The notes beneath the pieces were generated by a model that saw only the letters and a list, made by a program, of their open reading frames with translations, searched no databases and had not been told where the DNA came from. The position numbers and the translations under genes were made by a program. A DNA stretch of 21,486 nt from Actinomycetota bacterium (GTDB taxonomy: Bacteria; Actinomycetota; Actinomycetes; S36-B12). The stretch spans positions 1 through 21,486 of the forward strand of contig WLHM01000002.1 in assembly GCA_009702725.1 (NCBI GenBank), written 5' to 3'. Shown here piece after piece: positions 5,438 to 13,622 of this stretch. How positions within the stretch are numbered: the first letter of the stretch is position 1; each line of letters opens with the position of its first letter.

Positions 5438-8400
5438 ATGGCACGTTCTGGCGCAGCGGCTTTTGCACACCTGCAGGTGGCTTCGAGCTTTTCGCTGCAA
5501 TACGGCACGGCAACTCCAGCGGCTTTGGCTCAATACGCGGCTGAGTTTGGCCATGACATCGTCGGCTTAACTGATCGCAATGGGGTTTATGGAGCGGTGC
5601 GGTGGGTGCAGGCTTGTCAGCGAGTTGGTATCAGTTCGGTCCTTGGGGTTGACCTGGCGGTTGATTTAGCGAGTGAGGTAGCTACTGGTAGCAGTCGAGG
5701 AAGTAAGCGGCGTACCCCGGCACATGGCGGTGGCTGGGTTGATGAGCAGCGCCCGCGGGTGGTGTTCCTTGCCCGCGGTGCGGGCGGGTGGGCCTCCCTT
5801 TGTCGGCTAATTTCTGCGGCCCACTTAGACCGCGGCACGCCGTGGTTGCCGTGGCAGGCGATTCAAGATAATTCGGCGGGGGTTGTCGCCCTGATGGGCC
5901 CGGATTCGGCACTCGGCCGCCATTTCACTAGTCATGGTGCTACCGGTGCCAAAGACATCATCAGGCCTTGGCGCGAAATCTTCGGCTCCGATTTGCATAT
6001 TGCCATCGCTAATCACCATCGCACTGGCCGCCACCCGTATTCGAAAACCACGGCTGCTCGGATGCTGGGTTGGGCGGTGCAGGAGCAGATCACCCCGATA
6101 CTTACCAACGCGGTGCGCTATTTGCGTAGTGAAGACAGCCGCGTCGCCGATGTACTTGACGCCGCTCGCCAGTTGGTGCCCCTGACTTCGCGGCAGATCG
6201 AACTTGGTAATGGTTCAGCCGCTTTCAAAAGCACGGCAGCGATGAATGTTATTGCTGAAGATATCGCCACAGCTGCCGGTTGCGGTGGCGCTGAACTTCT
6301 TCGTAATACCCGCTCCCTTGCTGAGTCATGTGTAATTGATGGAGTTCGCGACCTAGGCCTTGGTGAGGTTTATGTTCCAGAGCGTGAAGTACTGGTTGGT
6401 TCTGCTGTCGAGCAGGTGACCGCGCAGGCCCAACTGCAGTGGCAGTGTGAGCGGAAAATCCCAGAGCGCTACGTGACTCGTGCTGAGCAGCAGCTCGCGC
6501 GCGATCGACTCGAGGATGAACTTCGAGTCATCGGGAACTTAGGTTTTGCTGGCTACTTTTTGACGGTTGCTGAAGTTGTCTCCATGATCAAAGGGCGTGG
6601 TGTGCGGGTAGCGGCGCGTGGTTCAGGTGCCGGCTGCCTGGTTAATCACCTACTTGGTATTTCGGGTGTTGATCCGATGCGATACGGGTTGTTGATGGAG
6701 CGCTTCTTATCCCCACTCCGCCGGGTACTCCCCGATATTGATATTGACGTCGAATCAGCTAGGCGACTTGAGGTTTATGACTGGATCTATGAGCGTTTTG
6801 GCAGCGAGCGAGTTGCTTGCGTCTCGATGATGGAGACATATCGGGTCCGGCATGCGGTACGTGATGTTGGTGCGGCCCTTGGGCTACCGCCACAAGAGAT
6901 TGACGAATTTGCGAAATCCTTCCCGCACATTAGAGCCCGTGATGCTCGCTCGGCTTTACGTGATTTACCCGAGTTACGTTCATCGGGGTTCGGGCGATTA
7001 GCGAAAAGTGGTGAGTTGGATGATTTCCTGGGCTTAGTCGAGGCCCTTGACGGGCTGCCACGTAATGTGGCGATGCATCCATGTGGGGTATTGCTATCAG
7101 ATATTTCACTTCTTAATCGCACCCCGGTTGAGCCAAGTGCTGCGGGATATCCAATGAGTCAATTTGATAAAGACGATGTCGAAGAGATGGGCTTACTTAA
7201 ACTTGATGTACTAGGCGTGCGCATGCAGTCGTCAATTGCGCATGCCATCGACGAAGTCGAGCGCACGACCGGAACCCGTATTGCTCTTGATGCCGAACCA
7301 CTCGATGATTTACCGACTTTCGATCTGATTAGGTCAACTCGCACTCTTGGATGTTTCCAAATTGAATCACCGGGGCAACGCGAACTAATCGGCAAATTCG
7401 CTCCGGAGACATTCGACGATCTCATTATTGATATTTCACTATTTCGACCTGGTCCGGTTAAATCCGACATGATTACCCCGTTCTTGAGGGCCCGGCAAGG
7501 CTGGTGTCAGGCGCGCTATATGCACCATGACTTGCGCCCGGCATTAGCCGAGACCTACGGGATAGTTGTCTTCCATGAGCAAGTTCTCCGCGTGCTATCG
7601 GTTATGACGGGTTGCTCACTTGCTGAAGCAGATGAAACCCGGCGCAGCATGAACTCAGCCGAAGGGCTAGATGATACGCGTGCATGGTTTTATCCAGCAG
7701 CTTTGAATCGCGGTTATCAATTAACTGTTGTTGAAGAAGTTTGGGAGATACTTCGGGCATTTGCGTCTTTTGGTTTTTGTAAAGCCCATGCAGCGGCATT
7801 TGCGCTGCCTACTTACCAATCGGCATGGCTTAAAACACATTACCCAGCTGCTTTCTATGCGGGTGTCCTGACACATGATCCAGGGATGTATCCGAAACGA
7901 TTGATCCTTGATGATGCGCGTAATCACGGCGTTAGTGTGCTCGGTCTTGATATCAATGCATCGTCAAATACCTACCGCGTTGAGGCAGACGCTATTAGGG
8001 TGTCGTTCGCCGACGTCAAAGGGATTTCCACGAGCGAATGCGCGAGTGTTATTGCTGGTCAGCCTTATTCATCCCTTGCCGACGCCTGGCATCGCTCCGG
8101 TATGTCACGTCCAACGCTTGAACGCATTGTCGTTTCCGGAGCTTTTGACACTATGTACGGATTTGCACCCGCAGGCGGGTCCAAGCTTCGAAGTCAGTTA
8201 ACTCGGCGCGATCTCTTACTGCATATCGCCGACCTTGCCCGAAATGAGCAATCGCGCAAAGACTGCACTGCGCAGCTCTCCTTTGACTTAGGTGATGATC
8301 CAATATTGGCTGAGCCATCCGGCTTGCCGGAGATGACAACTCCCGAGTTAGTGCGGGCTGAACTTGATGTGCTCAGCATGGATGTTCGGTGCCACGTTCT

Positions 8401-8905
8401 TGACTTCCACGCCCCGATGCTGAGATCCCTAGGCATTGTCAGGTCAAAAAATCTTTTATCCTGCCGATCAGAGCAGGAAGTATTAGTGGCCGGGGTCAAA
8501 GTTGCCACTCAGACACCACCGGTGCGATCCGGTCGCCGGGTGATCTTCCTTACCCTTGACGACAGCACCGGGCCGGTTGACGCGACCTTTTTCGAGGATG
8601 CGCAAGATGTATATGCGAGCACGGTTTTTAGCTCGTGGTTGGTGTTAGTTCGTGGGCACGTTCGGCGCACCGGGCCGCGAGGGGTTTCTATCCGAGCCAC
8701 CGGATGTTGGAGCCTAGGCTTAATCCGAGATAACTGGCTGGCGGGAGGAGCCCGCTCAGTCTTAGAACTTTTAGCAGCCGATCGGCAGGTAGCTCAAGAG
8801 CCTATCCGCCGTCGGGTTCTTGTGCACCCAAGCGGAGTACGGCAATCTCCTTATGCCGATGTGCGCCCGGCCGGCCCCCACGTTGGTGGAAGATGGTCAG
8901 TATGA
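5438..8905 (+). CDS. dnaE2: DnaE2-type error-prone DNA polymerase III alpha subunit
   Basis: A 1155-residue C-family polymerase. The order is: N-terminal PHP domain (about 8–270), polymerase core with PDIDID at 432–437 giving catalytic D433 and D435, the third acid D590 in LKLDVLG, fingers with SFGFCKAHAAAFALPTYQSA, helix-hairpin-helix region, then an OB-fold (about 1015–1090) and an HPSGVRQSPYADVRPAG tail. The PHP domain is degenerate: AHLQ replaces HxH (H11, Q13) and TDRN replaces TDHD (R47), so it is unlikely to bind metals as a proofreader does. QLSFDL at 946–951 resembles the QxxLxL beta-clamp-binding hexapeptide. GAGG lies 12 nt before the ATG. The stop overlaps the dinB start (ATGA). 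DnaE2 enzymes do mutagenic lesion bypass. A replicative DnaE is less likely given the PHP loss, the DinB partner and the LexA context. Confidence 0.88.
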   Translation: MARSGAAAFAHLQVASSFSLQYGTATPAALAQYAAEFGHDIVGLTDRNGVYGAVRWVQACQRVGISSVLGVDLAVDLASEVATGSSRGSKRRTPAHGGGWVDEQRPRVVFLARGAGGWASLCRLISAAHLDRGTPWLPWQAIQDNSAGVVALMGPDSALGRHFTSHGATGAKDIIRPWREIFGSDLHIAIANHHRTGRHPYSKTTAARMLGWAVQEQITPILTNAVRYLRSEDSRVADVLDAARQLVPLTSRQIELGNGSAAFKSTAAMNVIAEDIATAAGCGGAELLRNTRSLAESCVIDGVRDLGLGEVYVPEREVLVGSAVEQVTAQAQLQWQCERKIPERYVTRAEQQLARDRLEDELRVIGNLGFAGYFLTVAEVVSMIKGRGVRVAARGSGAGCLVNHLLGISGVDPMRYGLLMERFLSPLRRVLPDIDIDVESARRLEVYDWIYERFGSERVACVSMMETYRVRHAVRDVGAALGLPPQEIDEFAKSFPHIRARDARSALRDLPELRSSGFGRLAKSGELDDFLGLVEALDGLPRNVAMHPCGVLLSDISLLNRTPVEPSAAGYPMSQFDKDDVEEMGLLKLDVLGVRMQSSIAHAIDEVERTTGTRIALDAEPLDDLPTFDLIRSTRTLGCFQIESPGQRELIGKFAPETFDDLIIDISLFRPGPVKSDMITPFLRARQGWCQARYMHHDLRPALAETYGIVVFHEQVLRVLSVMTGCSLAEADETRRSMNSAEGLDDTRAWFYPAALNRGYQLTVVEEVWEILRAFASFGFCKAHAAAFALPTYQSAWLKTHYPAAFYAGVLTHDPGMYPKRLILDDARNHGVSVLGLDINASSNTYRVEADAIRVSFADVKGISTSECASVIAGQPYSSLADAWHRSGMSRPTLERIVVSGAFDTMYGFAPAGGSKLRSQLTRRDLLLHIADLARNEQSRKDCTAQLSFDLGDDPILAEPSGLPEMTTPELVRAELDVLSMDVRCHVLDFHAPMLRSLGIVRSKNLLSCRSEQEVLVAGVKVATQTPPVRSGRRVIFLTLDDSTGPVDATFFEDAQDVYASTVFSSWLVLVRGHVRRTGPRGVSIRATGCWSLGLIRDNWLAGGARSVLELLAADRQVAQEPIRRRVLVHPSGVRQSPYADVRPAGPHVGGRWSV

Positions 8906-10158
8906 GCCGTGGTCAAATACGCAGATCCAGCGGACCCGGGCAGCGGGATCCGCAAAATTATGGCGACGACACCGGATGCACCATCTTGCATATCGACATG
9001 GATGCTTTCTTTGCGTTAGTTGAGTTACGCGGTAGACCCGAACTCCATGGCAAGCCGGTCATCGTTGGCGGCGGCGGCAGAGGGGTAGTGCTATCGGCTA
9101 CCTACGAAGCTCGCGCTTTAGGGGTGCACTCGGCTATGCCCATGTCGCGGGCTCGGCGCCTTGCCCCGCAAGCAGTAGTTATTGCCCCTGATCACCGGCA
9201 GTACTCAGAAGTCAGTAGAAATGTGATGGCCTTATTCAACTCAATAACACCCCTTGTCGAACCTTTGAGTTTGGATGAAGCATTCCTTGATATTTCCGGC
9301 ACGATCAGGCGGCTGGGGTCACCAATTACAATCGCTGAACTAATTCGCTCGCGTGTTGTCGACGAGCAAGGCATTACTTGTTCTGTTGGAATCGCCACCA
9401 CGAAATTTGTTGCGAAAATCGCATCAGCGCGGGCTAAGCCTGATGGGGTATTAGTAGTGCCAGCGGATCAAGTACTTGCCTTCTTGCATCCATTGCCGGT
9501 GGCGGTCTTGTGGGGTGTTGGTGAGCGCACCGAGGAGCAACTAACGCGGCTGGGGCTTTATACGGTCGGCGATATCGCCAATACGCCGATCGCTACTTTG
9601 CAGCGCGCATTGGGCCAAGCCACCGGTCACCACCTACATACTTTGGCGTGGGGGATCGACCCGCGCGCAGTCACCCCACATGAGCCGGAGAAAAGCATTA
9701 GCTCCGAGGAAACTTTCAGCGAAGATATTGATGACCCAGAGCTTATTTACGCCAAACTCCTACACCTGGCCAATGAAGTGGGTACCCGGGTTCGCGCTGC
9801 CGGATACGTAACCCGCACCATCGCGATCAAAGTCCGCTTTGCTGATTTCACCACCTTGTCACGTTCGCGCACCCTGACCAGCCCGACCGATGTCACCCAA
9901 GAGGTCTATGAAACCGCCCGGGCCCTGTACGACGGCCTGGGGTTGGAGCGGGTCCGGGTCCGCCTAGTGGGGGTGCGGGCAGAGGGGCTGCGGGCTGCCG
10001 ATGGGGCTGCCCAGCAGTTGGTTTTGGGGGCACCGGACCACGGCCGGCGTGAGGCGGAGGTGGCGGTAGATGCGCTTCGGGCCAGATTTGGGGCAGATGC
10101 AGTACTCCCGGGCCGCTTGGTTGAGCGGGTCGACCCTGTCGAAAATTCAGCCCAATGA
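8902..10158 (+). CDS. dinB: DNA polymerase IV, Y-family translesion polymerase
   Basis: A 418-residue Y-family polymerase. LHIDMDAFFALVE at 29–41 supplies D32, and SLDEAFLD at 123–130 supplies D125 and E126, so the catalytic triad is complete, unlike in ImuB. The helix-hairpin-helix thumb and a little-finger domain (about 265–370) follow. QLVLGA at 372–377 matches the Pol IV beta-clamp-binding hexapeptide. I chose the ATG at 8902 because it overlaps the dnaE2 stop as ATGA and has GGAAG about 9 nt upstream. An in-frame ATG at 8893 would add three residues but has no room for a ribosome binding site. Translation is probably coupled to dnaE2, suggesting fixed expression of both polymerases under one SOS promoter. 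Confidence 0.93.
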   Translation: MSRGQIRRSSGPGQRDPQNYGDDTGCTILHIDMDAFFALVELRGRPELHGKPVIVGGGGRGVVLSATYEARALGVHSAMPMSRARRLAPQAVVIAPDHRQYSEVSRNVMALFNSITPLVEPLSLDEAFLDISGTIRRLGSPITIAELIRSRVVDEQGITCSVGIATTKFVAKIASARAKPDGVLVVPADQVLAFLHPLPVAVLWGVGERTEEQLTRLGLYTVGDIANTPIATLQRALGQATGHHLHTLAWGIDPRAVTPHEPEKSISSEETFSEDIDDPELIYAKLLHLANEVGTRVRAAGYVTRTIAIKVRFADFTTLSRSRTLTSPTDVTQEVYETARALYDGLGLERVRVRLVGVRAEGLRAADGAAQQLVLGAPDHGRREAEVAVDALRARFGADAVLPGRLVERVDPVENSAQ

Positions 10159-10242
10159 GGTGGTTGGGTTTCGCTTTTGGGCAATGCCGCCTATTCTGTG
10201 TCTTAGCAGTAAACTTTGACCCGGATAGTGAAAGGAGCAGCC

Positions 10243-10629
10243 GTGCCACTTTCTGAGCATGAGCAGCGCCTCCTGGAGCAAATGGAGAAAGCCCTCTACG
10301 CCGAGGACCCGAAATTTGCAACCAGTTTGCGGTCTGCCAATAGCCGGACTTCGCGTGGTCGCGCCGCCTTGGGAGTTCTCGGAGTTCTAGTTGGCATGGG
10401 CATGGTTTTGGCGGGAGTCGCGACCATGATGATTGCACTCGGCATCATCGGGTTTGCGTTGATGCTGGTCAGTGCGTTCATCGCCTACTCGGCATTCAAA
10501 GCCCCAGCTACTGTTTCGCTCGAAACTGACACGCCCGTAGCTCCACGTAAAGCGAAATCCTCAAATGGATTCATGGACAGAATGGAAGACCGCTGGCGTA
10601 ACCGCGGTGATGGCACACCCGGCCAATAG
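10243..10629 (+). CDS. DUF3040 family small membrane protein
   Basis: A 128-residue actinobacterial DUF3040 protein. It opens with the family signature MPLSEHEQRLLEQMEKALYA and EDPKFA (1–26), then has two membrane helices at about 41–60 and 63–83 and a basic, disordered C-terminus. The start is GTG at 10243, set by the conserved N-terminus and by AAAGGAG with a 5-nt spacing. An in-frame TTG at 10216 would add nine unconserved residues. TATTCT at 10192–10197 could be a -10, but no clear -35 was seen. The function of the family is not known. The gene lies 84 bp after dinB and may be transcribed separately. In many actinobacteria DUF3040 genes lie near dinB or upstream of mraZ; mraZ is not here. 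Confidence 0.88.
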   Translation: MPLSEHEQRLLEQMEKALYAEDPKFATSLRSANSRTSRGRAALGVLGVLVGMGMVLAGVATMMIALGIIGFALMLVSAFIAYSAFKAPATVSLETDTPVAPRKAKSSNGFMDRMEDRWRNRGDGTPGQ

Positions 10630-10659
10630 TTGCTCTGCCAGTAGTTCATACTTGCCGTC

Positions 10660-11196
10660 ATGACAACTTCTGACTCCGTTCAGCCAGCCGTACTCGGGCG
10701 CTTCTTCGAGGATTTTGTGGTGGGTACCACTTACCAGCATCCCTTTGGGCGCACCATTTCTGAAGCTGACTCGACATGGTTCACGCTTTTGACCTGCAAC
10801 ACAAATCAGAACCACTTCAATGCCGACCTCGCTAAGAGCAACCCGATTACTGGCGGGCGCGTCATTGTTAACTCAGGTTTCACTGTGGCGTTAGTGCTTG
10901 GCCTGTCAGTAATTGACATGAGTCAAAATGCAGTGGCTAACCTCGGCTGGACTGACATCAAGTTGACACATCCTGTTTATATCGGCGATACCTTGTACGC
11001 CGAATCCATTTGTCTGGAAAAACGCGAGAGCTCATCTAGGCCTGAACTCGGAATCATCCGAATGAAGACCCGCGGATTGAATCAAGATGGCGACGAAATT
11101 GTTTCGTGGTTTCGGTCGGTAATGGTACCCAAGAGCTCTTCGGGTATCGGCCAGAATTATTTCCCGGCCGCGAAGTCCGGCCCACTTACCGCCTAA
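10660..11196 (+). CDS. MaoC-like hot-dog fold dehydratase/hydratase
   Basis: A 178-residue soluble protein of the MaoC/mesaconyl-CoA hydratase type. GRFFEDFVVGTTYQHPFGRT (13–32) starts the hot-dog fold. The active-site segment TCNTNQNHFNAD (45–56) gives N47 and H52, matching the N-x4-H pattern of this subfamily rather than the D-x4-H of classical enoyl-CoA hydratases. YIGDTLYAES and GDEIVSWFRSVMV are later beta-strands. The likely reaction is hydration or dehydration of a CoA thioester; the substrate cannot be told. There is no Shine-Dalgarno, but CATACT lies 7 nt before the ATG, so a leaderless message is possible. The stop lies 4 bp from the stop of the convergent lipase gene. Confidence 0.85.
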   Translation: MTTSDSVQPAVLGRFFEDFVVGTTYQHPFGRTISEADSTWFTLLTCNTNQNHFNADLAKSNPITGGRVIVNSGFTVALVLGLSVIDMSQNAVANLGWTDIKLTHPVYIGDTLYAESICLEKRESSSRPELGIIRMKTRGLNQDGDEIVSWFRSVMVPKSSSGIGQNYFPAAKSGPLTA

Positions 11197-11209
11197 TCAG
11201 TTAACTGAT
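11196..11209. other. Palindrome joining the stops of two convergent genes
   Basis: ATCAGTTAACTGAT is a perfect 14-bp palindrome that includes the last base of the MaoC stop and the whole lipase stop. Outside it, GCCCAC (11180–11185) and GTGGGC (11224–11229) could pair to make a larger stem. It may act as a weak bidirectional terminator, but there is no T-run. Confidence 0.35.
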
Positions 11210-12442
11210 GGTGGTGCCGGCGGGTGGGCTGACCGGTGGCGCAACATCACAGGTGCGCGTTGGCGGGCGGCCGGCGAATCGGTCAGCTATCCAGTCCACG
11301 ACCGCGGGCCCGATAGTCGTAGCGGTGTCTTGATGGCTAACATCGCCGATCCACAGCATCTCGATCATTGAACCCGCCTTGCACCACTTTTCTTGAAGCA
11401 CCGCATTGGGCCATGGAAGAACAACGGCATCAGCCGTGCTCTGCCCGATGAATACTGGCATTGATGCTGGAAGTGGTGGCGGGGTTTGCTCACGTGCTTT
11501 CACCCCCCATTCAGTGTCATTTAGATTCTTGACGAAGAACTCTTGGCCTAAATCGATTCGAACCATGCCTTCAATCGCGGCCGCGATGATGCACTCATTT
11601 GCTAATCGAGGGCCATTTGCCTGGCCCTTGGGGGAGATGTTCCCATCGAGCGGTAAATCTGGATAAACCACCGGCCAGGATTCGACTATCTCTGGGCCTA
11701 TCGCCCAGCCAACTGCGGTGTTCCACTGAGCCCCCATGATGAGGTTGAGTTCACCGGCCGGTGCGGCCGCTGCCAGGCCGATCAAGTTAAGTTCCGGCGC
11801 TAGCTTCGGTGCAAGGTGCCCAGCCCAAAGGGAGGAGTGCCCGCCTTGTGAATGGCCCCAAACCACGTATTCGCTACCGGCCTGCGCTGCGGGGAATTCT
11901 CGAATCGCGCGAACCGAGTTCACAACGTCACGCACCTCGGCTTGTGCTACCAGATAGAGATTCGGCCCTGGGGTACCCATGCCCGCATAATCGGTTGACA
12001 CAACCACCCAGCCAAGCTGCATCATCTGGTCAAGCCAGTTAGTGGTGTCCTGCAGTGGATTAGTGGATCGTGATGGCGTGCAAGCATCACCTTGGCCCAC
12101 AGTTCCGTGCGCCCATGCAACCACCTTGCGCCCACCTGCTGGGGCGGGCTCGTCTGGGATGAACATCATGCCGCCAGAAACCGCGGGAGTTCCATCCGGG
12201 CGTTGCGTGGAGTAGAGCATCCGGTAAGCGGTGGCACCAGGAACGTTAACGGCTAAAGGTTCGCTGCGAATCAAAGTTCCGGGTTTACCTGGAATTGGGC
12301 TTGGTGGGGTGTAGAAAGCATCTAGCCCGCTTTGGGTGATGTTGGTTTCTCGGGTAGAGGCAACATAGGACGCGATCAGGGCCATCAGCAGTGAAAAAAT
12401 TATCGCGCCGACCACGAGCAGGGTCCACTTAAAGGCGCGCAT
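11201..12442 (-). CDS. Membrane-anchored secretory lipase-type alpha/beta hydrolase
   Basis: A 413-residue alpha/beta hydrolase of the LIP (secretory lipase) type. An N-terminal signal anchor (MRAFKWTLLVVGAIIFSLLM) precedes an extracytoplasmic domain. The oxyanion region is WAHGTVGQGD. The nucleophile is S198 in GHSQGG. D338 in GQSTADAVVLP and H370 in GDVSHQDT complete the expected triad (residues from this start). Four Cys, including C-T-P early and T-C-D late, may form disulfides. I chose the ATG at 12442 because TACTGT lies 7 nt before it and the anchor follows at once. A GTG at 12493 is in frame and would add 17 polar residues, with no clear ribosome binding site. The family hydrolyses carboxylic esters, often triglycerides; the substrate here is unknown. 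Confidence 0.88.
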   Translation of the reverse strand: MRAFKWTLLVVGAIIFSLLMALIASYVASTRETNITQSGLDAFYTPPSPIPGKPGTLIRSEPLAVNVPGATAYRMLYSTQRPDGTPAVSGGMMFIPDEPAPAGGRKVVAWAHGTVGQGDACTPSRSTNPLQDTTNWLDQMMQLGWVVVSTDYAGMGTPGPNLYLVAQAEVRDVVNSVRAIREFPAAQAGSEYVVWGHSQGGHSSLWAGHLAPKLAPELNLIGLAAAAPAGELNLIMGAQWNTAVGWAIGPEIVESWPVVYPDLPLDGNISPKGQANGPRLANECIIAAAIEGMVRIDLGQEFFVKNLNDTEWGVKAREQTPPPLPASMPVFIGQSTADAVVLPWPNAVLQEKWCKAGSMIEMLWIGDVSHQDTATTIGPAVVDWIADRFAGRPPTRTCDVAPPVSPPAGTTIS

Positions 12443-12549
12443 GGAGAGCACAGTATCGGGTTTAAGTTGCCCCTTGGGCGCCTTGGGCACCACGGTGGCT
12501 GGTCGGTGCCTGCTTTCAGCCCTGCCACCTACTAGGACATGATTGGTCC

Positions 12550-13086
12550 ATGACGACGCCGGGGGAGCAACCCGATGAGGGCACCGGGCAAGAGGTGGTG
12601 TTAGTTGTTAATCAGGTACCGAGCCCGGGGGCGACGAACCCTGTTAGCGAGTTAGTCGGTTTAGCAGCCGGTCTTGTCGGAGCTGTGGCTTCAGTAATTG
12701 ACCATACGGTTACTGCGGGGGTTAATGCTGCTCTTGATCGAGTGGTTCCGATCGCGGTGAACGTTGTCGTTGACCGCATAGACCTAACGAAGATTGTGCT
12801 GGAGCGAGTTGACATCGATGCGATCGTTGCAAGTGCGAATATGGATAAGATTATTGATCGCGTGCCGATGGTTGATATCGCGAATTACATCATTGATGAG
12901 ATTGATTTACCGAAAATTATCCGCGAGTCAACCGGGGGCATTGCTACTGACGCGGTCAACGCTGCGAGAATGCAGACCTTGTCGATTGATGAATTCATTA
13001 ACAAAATCGCGGATTCAGTAATGTTTAGACGCAAGGGGCGTAACTCCGAGTCACCTACCAGCAGCGATTCCGCGAGTGGCCAATGA
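12550..13086 (+). CDS. Asp-repeat protein coupled to an RDD membrane protein
   Basis: A 178-residue protein with no named domain. An acidic N-terminus and a hydrophobic stretch (about 33–70, VSELVGLAAGLVGAVASVI) lead into imperfect repeats of about 10–13 residues at 73–126, each carrying a Val/Ile-Asp hydrophobic pattern (VDRIDLTKIV, VDIDAIV, NMDKIIDRV, MVDIANYIID, IDLPKIIRESTG). A conserved-looking block IATDAVNAARMQTLSIDEFI and a basic MFRRKGR segment end the folded part. Similar sequence forms the N-terminal part of some actinobacterial RDD proteins, as far as I recall. Here it is a separate gene whose stop overlaps the RDD start by 4 bp (ATGA). CATGAT lies 6 nt before the ATG, suggesting a leaderless message. 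Confidence 0.8.
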   Translation: MTTPGEQPDEGTGQEVVLVVNQVPSPGATNPVSELVGLAAGLVGAVASVIDHTVTAGVNAALDRVVPIAVNVVVDRIDLTKIVLERVDIDAIVASANMDKIIDRVPMVDIANYIIDEIDLPKIIRESTGGIATDAVNAARMQTLSIDEFINKIADSVMFRRKGRNSESPTSSDSASGQ

Positions 13087-13622
13087 CAAGTTTTGAAAAG
13101 TTTCGGCAGCAATTGGCCGCCGGGGAGGTGCCAAACCCAGCTCAGGTTGTCATTCCCGAAAAGGCGAAGTCGAAACAGGGGCACCGGTCGGGAATTGTGA
13201 CGCGGGCTCTTGCGGTAGCCATTGATATCTCAGTCACCATTGTGGTGATGCTGGTCAGTTACGGGCTGCTTTGGTTGTTCTTGCTTTTGATCGCACCGAT
13301 CAAAATATTCGAAATGCCAGAGGCGTCCTGGTTTTTCTTGGCTGGGTTTGTGCTGCTCTGGGCTTATTGCACCGCATCTTGGGCGCTGTCAGGGCGCACT
13401 CTGGGCAATCACCTAATGGGAATACAAGTAGTTGACTACAAAGGTAACCGCCTAGGCTGGCCGCTTTCGGCACTTAGGTCAATTTTCTCTATGGTATTTC
13501 CTATTGGTTTACTCTGGGTGGTGGTTAGTCCGACTAACCGATCAGTCCAAGACACCATTTTGCGCACCGGCGTGGTGCACAACTGGTCGGTCACCCTTAT
13601 TGATCCGTTTGTCAAGGAATAA
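13083..13622 (+). CDS. RDD family membrane protein
   Basis: A 179-residue membrane protein. A soluble N-terminus (1–36) precedes the RDD domain: TRALAVAIDISVT (40–52) gives the signature Arg (R41) and Asp (D48) in the first helix, followed by helices at about 50–71, 82–102 and 132–150. SGRTLGNHLMGIQVVDYKG (103–121) is the conserved loop, and D157 in SVQDTILRTGVV is the second signature Asp. RDD proteins have mostly unknown roles; some act in ion transport. The ATGA overlap with the preceding gene implies that the two proteins act together. The stop overlaps the 3' end of the convergent DUF3048 gene by 11 bp. Confidence 0.9.
   Translation: MTSFEKFRQQLAAGEVPNPAQVVIPEKAKSKQGHRSGIVTRALAVAIDISVTIVVMLVSYGLLWLFLLLIAPIKIFEMPEASWFFLAGFVLLWAYCTASWALSGRTLGNHLMGIQVVDYKGNRLGWPLSALRSIFSMVFPIGLLWVVVSPTNRSVQDTILRTGVVHNWSVTLIDPFVKE

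Noticed and set aside
10216..10242. TTG start for the DUF3040 gene
   Set aside because: The family N-terminus begins at the GTG at 10243, which has AAAGGAG at the right distance.
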